From assembly GCA_026419785.1 (NCBI GenBank), contig JAODTK010005176.1, positions 62,001 to 126,000 on the forward strand: 64,000 nucleotides of DNA. Reading direction: 5' to 3'. Position numbers and translations under genes: made by a program. The notes under the pieces were generated by a model. That model was not told the origin of the DNA. It saw only the letters and a program-made list of their open reading frames with translations, and made no database searches. Source of the DNA: Sclerodactyla briareus. Taxonomy: Eukaryota; Echinodermata; Holothuroidea; Dendrochirotida; Sclerodactylidae. This document shows positions 58,540 to 64,000 of the stretch, piece after piece; the first letter of the stretch is position 1, and each line of letters starts with the position of its first letter.

Positions 58540-58724
58540 GTGGCCTACCCGACGGACCTGGGCAAGATTATGGTGCGGTTGGGGGCGCTGTTTTATAGAA
58601 GACAGTCTGCTCTACGATGGGAGGTCGAGCAGTTAACAAGGAACTACGAGATCTACAATGGACCTAATGATGCGATCACGAATTCGGCCTGGCGGTTTTC
58701 GGAAACGCTGCTCACGGTTATAAG
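58540..58724 (+). CDS. Candidate exon of an unidentified gene (downstream of pair)
   Basis: A pyrimidine-rich acceptor ending CCTCCAAG precedes 185 bases open in one frame, closed by ATAAG and the donor GTAAGG at 58,725. It encodes about 61 residues, beginning VAYPTDLGKIMVRLGALFYR, continuing with RQSALRWEVEQLTRNYEIYN and ending near AWRFSETLLTVIR. The charged, amphipathic composition suggests an alpha-helical soluble domain. The 120-bp intron before it joins two exons in phase, which supports a real gene on the plus strand. No further exon is convincingly seen downstream before the transposon at 59.4 kb. I cannot name the product. Confidence 0.55.
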
Positions 58725-58729
58725 GTAAG

Positions 58730-59446
58730 GTTGATCGTTGGGATTGATGGATTCCATCCTCGTTTGATCATTGTCGGACGTGGGTTGTTACTTGATCATT
58801 CACAACCGCGGGAGAGGGGGTGGGGGTTATTGCGATTGGTACACAAGAGAGATAACATATCAGCCCCATGAGGGCGAATGGCTCTTTGAATAAACTACAA
58901 TCGACTGTTGACTTTTATTTTTACTACCCCGTTCATTCACCTATAACACGCATTCCGGGTTTCACCGAATGTATGCTATAATAGACCGGTCACCCTGTTG
59001 AAAATGTAAAATGGCTTCACCAGTTCGAAGTAGAGTAACATCAACAACCGAATCCGATCAATACAATGGAGCGGGACACACTGACAATAGGACGGACCAG
59101 CTGTACGTGTGAGCTACCAGCACACCCATAATAGGACTGATCGGTGTAGTTCCCGAGCACAGCATTTCTTGTTGCGTCTTCAATTTACTTGTGACTTTAT
59201 AGATACGGCAGGCAACCGTTCGATGAACATGGCATGAATGAAAGGCCATCGTCACCTCAAATAATACCTTTCTCATATATTCATCTGTATATGGAAAAAA
59301 AAAATCACGCAACAACCTAAAGGCGTTACCTAACCGTATGACCTGCGTGAAATCGGCAAGTGAATTGCAATCGTGTTGCTATACACAGGATAACGCGCAG
59401 CCAAATGCCACCGACGATTCAATCACATTTCAGAATAGTTGTCAAG
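58730..59446. other. Possible intron, nothing firm
   Basis: A minus-strand frame of 85 codons near 59,058-59,315 has no recognised domain. No repeats are evident. Confidence 0.3.
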
Positions 59447-60241
59447 TCTAAAGCCCGCCGCCCACTACACGATCTCTATCCGCCGACTTCTGGCGATGCG
59501 CCCGCAATGCATCGCATCGCATCGGCGAGCTTATCGCGCAAACACATGCGATTTTTGGCGGGAAAACAATTTGTCACGATGTGTTTGTCGCCCACTGCAC
59601 GACCTCTACGCCGATTTCAGCTGCGATTCGCTGCGATTTGCATGTAATGCAAGTAAATATTTCGCGCGCTATGATTCACTGCTGGGAATAGTTTCATACC
59701 GTAATGAGACATTTGACCATAGATCAACAAAGTGCAGATTTGAACATACCTTTTCTGGGAGCGTTTTGTTTTTCGCTTTTCTCAACCCGTGATGACCAGA
59801 GATTATGTAGGCCATATAAATGCCAATAGCATTTAGTACGTACCGGTAGGCCTACATGTATGCAAATGGGAATTTGCGTGGAGTCATACTGTGATGCCCC
59901 ATAAATAACAACAATCTGTTGGCCCCGACATCAAAAATCGTCGGCCTGGGTGCGAGCGCTGCGACCCAATGATATTCAATGGGATTGTTCGGTCGTCCAC
60001 TGTGCGACATCCCTGCGATGCGCTCTCGATGCCCGTACCGATGACCAAAAATTTTGAACATGTCCAAAACGGCGCGATGTCGATGCGATGTGGATGCGAT
60101 GCCGATGTTGCCGCCGACTTCTGAAAAAGTTTATTCGCCCACTGCGCGATTGCTATCCGCCGACATCATGCGCGACGCATCGCATCCACATCGCAATGGA
60201 GTCGGCGGGTAGATATCGTGTAGTGGGCGGTAGGCTTTAGA
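59447..60241. mobile_element. 795-bp inverted-repeat element with internal CGAT-rich repeats
   Basis: The left end TCTAAAGCCCGCCGCCCACT continues ACACGAT.TCTA.CCGCCGAC, and the right end is its inverse (GTCGGCGGGTAGATATCGTG, TAGTGGGCGGTAGGCTTTAGA). The terminal repeats are therefore about 45 bp with few mismatches. Inside, CGCCCACTGC.CGA and GATGCGATG/CGCATCGCATC motifs recur in both orientations (for example near 59,587, 59,990 and 60,135), implying strong secondary structure. No transposase is recognised and no target duplication is clear. Confidence 0.7.
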
Positions 60242-61548
60242 TTCCATATCTGAAGTCAGCCACGAATTGTAGGATCTGTATGGGAGGTGGCCGAGAGAGA
60301 GGGGAATGGAGGACAAAAAATGTTATACTCTTTGCAGACGGTTGAACAGGAAATACTGAATAAAAAGTTCATAGTGACGATATCCTTATTACACCAGAAG
60401 AATAGGATATGAATCAGAAAACACAGTTAACGTTTGTGAATGTAAACTGGTCCCCTATACTTACGGACACCTAAGAGAATTCCTCAATTCTTTAAAGGGT
60501 TCTAAATTATAATACATACAGGAAATGCACGCACATGGTACAGTAGAGTGTGTAAAAGTGTATTATAGATCGATCGACCTCCCAGAATTATGAATTCAAA
60601 CGAAGATTTCAAGATTTCTAAGGCCTTCACGTCGGTTACATCTCGTCCTAGAACCGGCCTGAATGCTCGGACACTCGAACGCGCGACCCATCAACTCAAG
60701 TTTAAGTGAAGTTAGCCAATATGTAGCCTAGCCTATAAGTCATATATTGTGATACTACTTGGCTCGAAAACTTATGAAGTTTCTCGAGACTTCCAATCCG
60801 TATTCAGGCGCATTTGAATTTTAATATTTTTAATGATACAAGAGCTTAAATCCTCCATTCGGCCCAAATGGTCACTTATATTCGGCCCATTTTGCAGAAT
60901 AATAATTCCTCCTTCATCAGTTCCACGGAATTGTTCCGATGCCGTGTTGTTATGGTTACATTCGATCAAAAACGAGGACTCTGTCCAGGACGATGCAGGT
61001 GTCCGGCACCATCCACTTAGCGATACGTTCCAGCGACCGACCCCAAAACCGGAAACCCCAGGTGCGCACTGATATGATGACACGAAGCTCCGATGTTCCT
61101 TCTTCTTATGTAGTTCAGGGTTAGTTTGCTGCGAATCGTTCAATCGCACTCTCATGTTTGTCGGCTGCGACATGATGTACCTGAATTTCAAATCGGGAAT
61201 CTGGAGAGGAGAGTGGGTATTCGCCAGGAGATGGGAGCTGGGGCGCTATGAGACTTTTTTCGGAGTAGCGGAAGTGACCTCTTAGCGTTTAATATGTGCC
61301 CCTTTGATGAGGAACAAGGTCCGGATTATTGAGCCTTATGCGCCTTCTTCTACGGGCCCATAACTAGGTTAGGATGAGAGCTCCGATTCTCTACAGGCGC
61401 AGTATCAGTCAGCCCCCAGCTGTCCTGTGCAATGACAAGAACTCACTTCCCCCTACCCCCCCCCCCCCCCCCCCTCCGTCTTTACAATCTGCCTGGTTTT
61501 ATTGTCTCGCCTGATTGAAATTTAGGAGGAGACTTAGTGGACACTATG

Positions 61549-61618
61549 GCGTGTGTGTGTGTGTGCGTGTGTGTGTGCGTGAGTGTGTGTTTGTGCGTGT
61601 GTGCTTGTCTGTGTGTCA
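61549..61618. repeat. (GT)n microsatellite, interrupted
   Basis: GT units are broken by GC, GA and TT dinucleotides. Confidence 0.9.
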
Positions 61619-62171
61619 CACTTTCTCGTTAGCAGAAGATCTTTCGAACGGTGAGTGCAATTGCGACAAAATTTTCAGGGTAGCATCGGGGTTGGCTGTA
61701 CTCGATCTGATTAGATTTTGGGAACGATACTCAGTAATTAAGTATGTGAATTAGCCTATTTCATGTATTTTATTGTTTGAGCTCATTAGCAAGATTTCGC
61801 ACGAACGGTAGGACCTACGGGATGTAGCTTGGCATATAGTAACAGGATAGCCAGTAGATGAACTGATTGGATTTCCAGCCAAATATTCATGAAACTTGGG
61901 TGATGTGATACACATATGTTCTGAGATATTTGAGGGTAGATTTGGGGTCAGTAGAAGTCGGATACTGTGCACTAATTTATGCTAATTCAACATTTAGTCA
62001 TATTCTCACAGGGGTTTGTGGCACATGATCAACATTCAGTCTAAAAATTTGTGGATGTAGCCTACCCTTGATTTCAAGAGTTTTAAATAACATTACTCCA
62101 ATGTATATCACACACATGAACAATACACCAATTGGTTTTCACTGTACCGCGATCTTTATGAAGCAGCGCTT

Positions 62172-62237
62172 TATATATATATATATATAATATATATATA
62201 TATATAGATATATATATATATATATATAATATATATA

Positions 62238-62312
<75 letters not shown>

Positions 62313-62313
62313 G
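62172..62313. repeat. (TA)n microsatellite
   Basis: About 140 bases of alternating TA with AA/TT slips that create local symmetry. The exact length is uncertain. Confidence 0.95.
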
Positions 62314-62854
62314 TGTGGTATGTATGTATTGGTAACTTGGGTCTGGAGAGATTCTGACCACCAAAACCCCCTCCATGCATGCACCACTGGTTTTGAATAA
62401 TGATGTATTAGCTGCCCACAACGAAATCCCCTGATAGTCAACCCATCAGATCAAGGTGGTCGAAACTTAATAAACTTAATAAATACTCGAAATTCGATTA
62501 GGAGAAAACGGGCACCTGGAAATGCAAAATAAGTTGGATTGTTGTCCTCCAACATGCACGGAATGGCTTGACTTCCAGGGGCTTCTCCCCTGGTCTACAC
62601 CAGGGGATTTCCCCGAGAGTAGGCGCGAAGCATACGAGTATGGATGCCTCTCCCTCACCCATATCTGTTAGAAGAAGGAGAAGTCCCCATTGGCCCCTAT
62701 CCAAGGACGGCGAATCTGAGGTAGCACATTCCTTGAAACGAGTAGGTGCCCCTTGATGTTGTTCCTAACCCCCTGATTTTCTCAAAGTATATCGTCCATC
62801 AATTCCTCTCAAATTGCGTGTTAGCGAGTTTCGTTCTCATCTTTCTGCAATTAG

Positions 62855-62954
62855 CGACACGAGTGTGAACGATGCTCTGCCAATATACCGGAAGAATAAG
62901 AGGAGGCCGACTGGGTGTAGATTACCCGCCGTTATCCAGTTTTTGGGAGGCCAG
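62855..62954 (+). CDS. Possible small exon
   Basis: The acceptor TCATCTTTCTGCAATTAG and donor GTATGT bracket 100 bases open in one frame, encoding DTSVNDALPIYRKNKRRP and then TGCRLPAVIQFLGGQ. Both splice sites are good, but exons this short can arise by chance. It could belong to the plus-strand gene at 58.3-58.7 kb, with phases not yet connected. I do not recognise the sequence. Confidence 0.3.
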
Positions 62955-63205
62955 GTATGTCTGTTCATTACCTGTACAGCTGTATGAGAGGCTAGTAGGT
63001 AGACCACAGGCCATATTTCCTTTGGCTTCTCCTGGATAGGCATATTCCAGCAATACTGTAGGGAAATCAAACTAAACCAATTGTATGATGTTGCTACTAG
63101 ACCATTTGACCTACAGGCGCAAGGCCCGTCCTTATAATCTACTTAACCAGCTGATGCATGCGATGCGCTTCGAAAAGTACCCCACCGTCATATACCATAG
63201 ACCAG

Positions 63206-63520
63206 TGGCGTACCAGTGGGGGAGGGGGAGAGGAGGTGTCTCCCCTGATGAAGATCAAGAGGGCAAATCGGGAGATCGAAGGCTCAAGAACGGGAAACGA
63301 AGGAGGGAAGGAGACAGAAGGAGGATGAAAAATATTGGAACAAGAAAATCATTAAGTGAGAAAGAATTGTATAAGTGCGGGAATGGCATTGATGGGGCTA
63401 TGGGGTTTCAGGTAGGGTAAGTGGAATTAAGCCCGCGTTTTCCGACGCCCCTAAAAGTTAGTGGTCACCCCCTCCCATCCTCCCCCCCCCCCTATCCCCC
63501 TACGCCTCTCACTCGCTGTC
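63206..63520. mobile_element. Probable hAT-like MITE, poorly bounded
   Basis: The left end CAGTGGCGTACCAGTGGGGG is followed by a G-rich stretch. About 290 bases on, a C-run and CCCCCTACGCCTCT suggest the inverted partner (GGGGGCGTA-type end). The outermost bases at the right do not match cleanly, and no target duplication is visible. Confidence 0.4.
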
Positions 63521-64000
63521 AGCAGAGGGAAATCCAGGAGAAATTTTCCTAGCCAAACTGCCCGTTTACGACGATCTACGACGGGAAAGTACCAAGTTCC
63601 TCGTTGTCCCTACGACGTGACTGAACCCCGGCGTGGCACATTATAAGGCGAACAATAGAATGCGGGAACTTTACGGTCGTCTCAAACGCGCACTCATTAA
63701 AACGCGCGCATCTACATGCACGCCACCTTGCACATTGGCACGGCGTAGAAAGAAATATAAAGCGCCCATTTAATTATGCCGCCGTCTTTCGGGACACGTC
63801 GTATATACCGGATAACAGGTTAGTGAGAGCGGACAAAATCCGAGGGGGTTTGTTATTGCATCACATATCATTTGGAAGCACGTAAGGTTTGTATTCCTCT
63901 ATCTGGTAATACACAAAGTCACCCACTTATTGGAAAGAACGCACCAATATGCAGACCGGCGACGTGCGTCATACAACGTGGAAAACTTACGTCGTAGCTC

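Larger units (their letters stand above)
60242..62854. other. Unassigned, with simple repeats
   Basis: A 139-codon minus-strand frame at 60,772-61,191 contains several Cys and N-glycosylation sites (WNVSLSGWC, ECNHNNT), but no definite domain or splice pair. A C-run lies near 61,458. At 62,576-62,592 a 17-base dyad CAGGGG-CTTCT-CCCCTG again has hAT-like tips. Confidence 0.3.

Noticed and set aside
59360-59792. Overlapping 95- and 117-codon frames
   Set aside because: They lie across the end and the CGAT-rich repeats of the 795-bp inverted-repeat element.
60772-61191. Possible GPS/GAIN segment of an adhesion receptor
   Set aside because: SGWC and ECNHN loosely resemble a GPS motif, but the spacing and the expected Trp and Cys pattern are not met, and no seven-helix sequence follows.

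Overview
The window looks like repeat-dense nuclear DNA from an animal. I see no operons, no bacterial-style gene packing and no open frame longer than about 175 codons. What it holds instead is short exons with GT/AG borders, relics of non-LTR retrotransposons (LINEs), cut-and-paste transposon remnants, alternating satellite monomers, and many microsatellites and G/C homopolymers. Scavenger receptor cysteine-rich (SRCR) exons, a tRNA-derived SINE and CR1/L2-like reverse transcriptase remnants fit a marine invertebrate deuterostome. An echinoderm is my best guess, but that is inference. Recognisable coding segments are broken by single-base insertions and deletions, so the sequence is either from a noisy long-read assembly or much of the coding material is decaying.

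Layout. 1-3.6 kb: microsatellite, then two dispersed repeat families (R1, R2) with second copies at 41.4 and 12.6 kb. 3.9-8.5 kb: a minus-strand LINE (endonuclease plus reverse transcriptase) split by a 2.0-kb element with hAT-like ends. 8.5-16.5 kb: mostly unassigned. 16.6-18.5 kb: a plus-strand LINE 3' part split by a 1.03-kb TA-flanked inverted-repeat element. 18.5-20.2 kb: an alternating A/B satellite of about 315-bp monomers. 22.1-24.0 kb: a minus-strand LINE. 24.2-26.4 kb: two short tandem arrays.

27.6-40.2 kb, minus strand: the best candidate host gene. Three separate SRCR exons (near 40.0, 34.2 and 32.4 kb) are followed downstream by a transmembrane exon (29.3 kb) and a C-terminal exon with tyrosine motifs (27.7 kb). 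Together they suggest a type I multi-SRCR receptor with a signalling tail. Its introns hold more satellite, a large non-coding transposon copy and small MITEs.

41.4-45.9 kb: the second R1 copy, the satellite in opposite orientation and a LINE 3' end. 47-49.6 kb: a mosaic of elements sharing the end GTGTTCACACTTGTGCGATA. 50.3-55.8 kb: a tandem array, a LINE fragment, a tRNA-derived SINE, GATA microsatellites, another LINE fragment and a hAT MITE with a perfect 8-bp target duplication. 58.3-58.7 kb: two GC-rich plus-strand exons of an unidentified gene. 59.4-60.2 kb: a 795-bp inverted-repeat element. The last 4 kb hold microsatellites, one possible exon and a MITE end.

The most interesting items are the SRCR receptor, repeat-borne splice donors next to its transmembrane exon, two elements with dense subterminal repeats (16.8 and 47.1 kb), a minimal fold-back with hAT-like ends inside the satellite, and the recurring link between hAT-like termini and long G/C runs.
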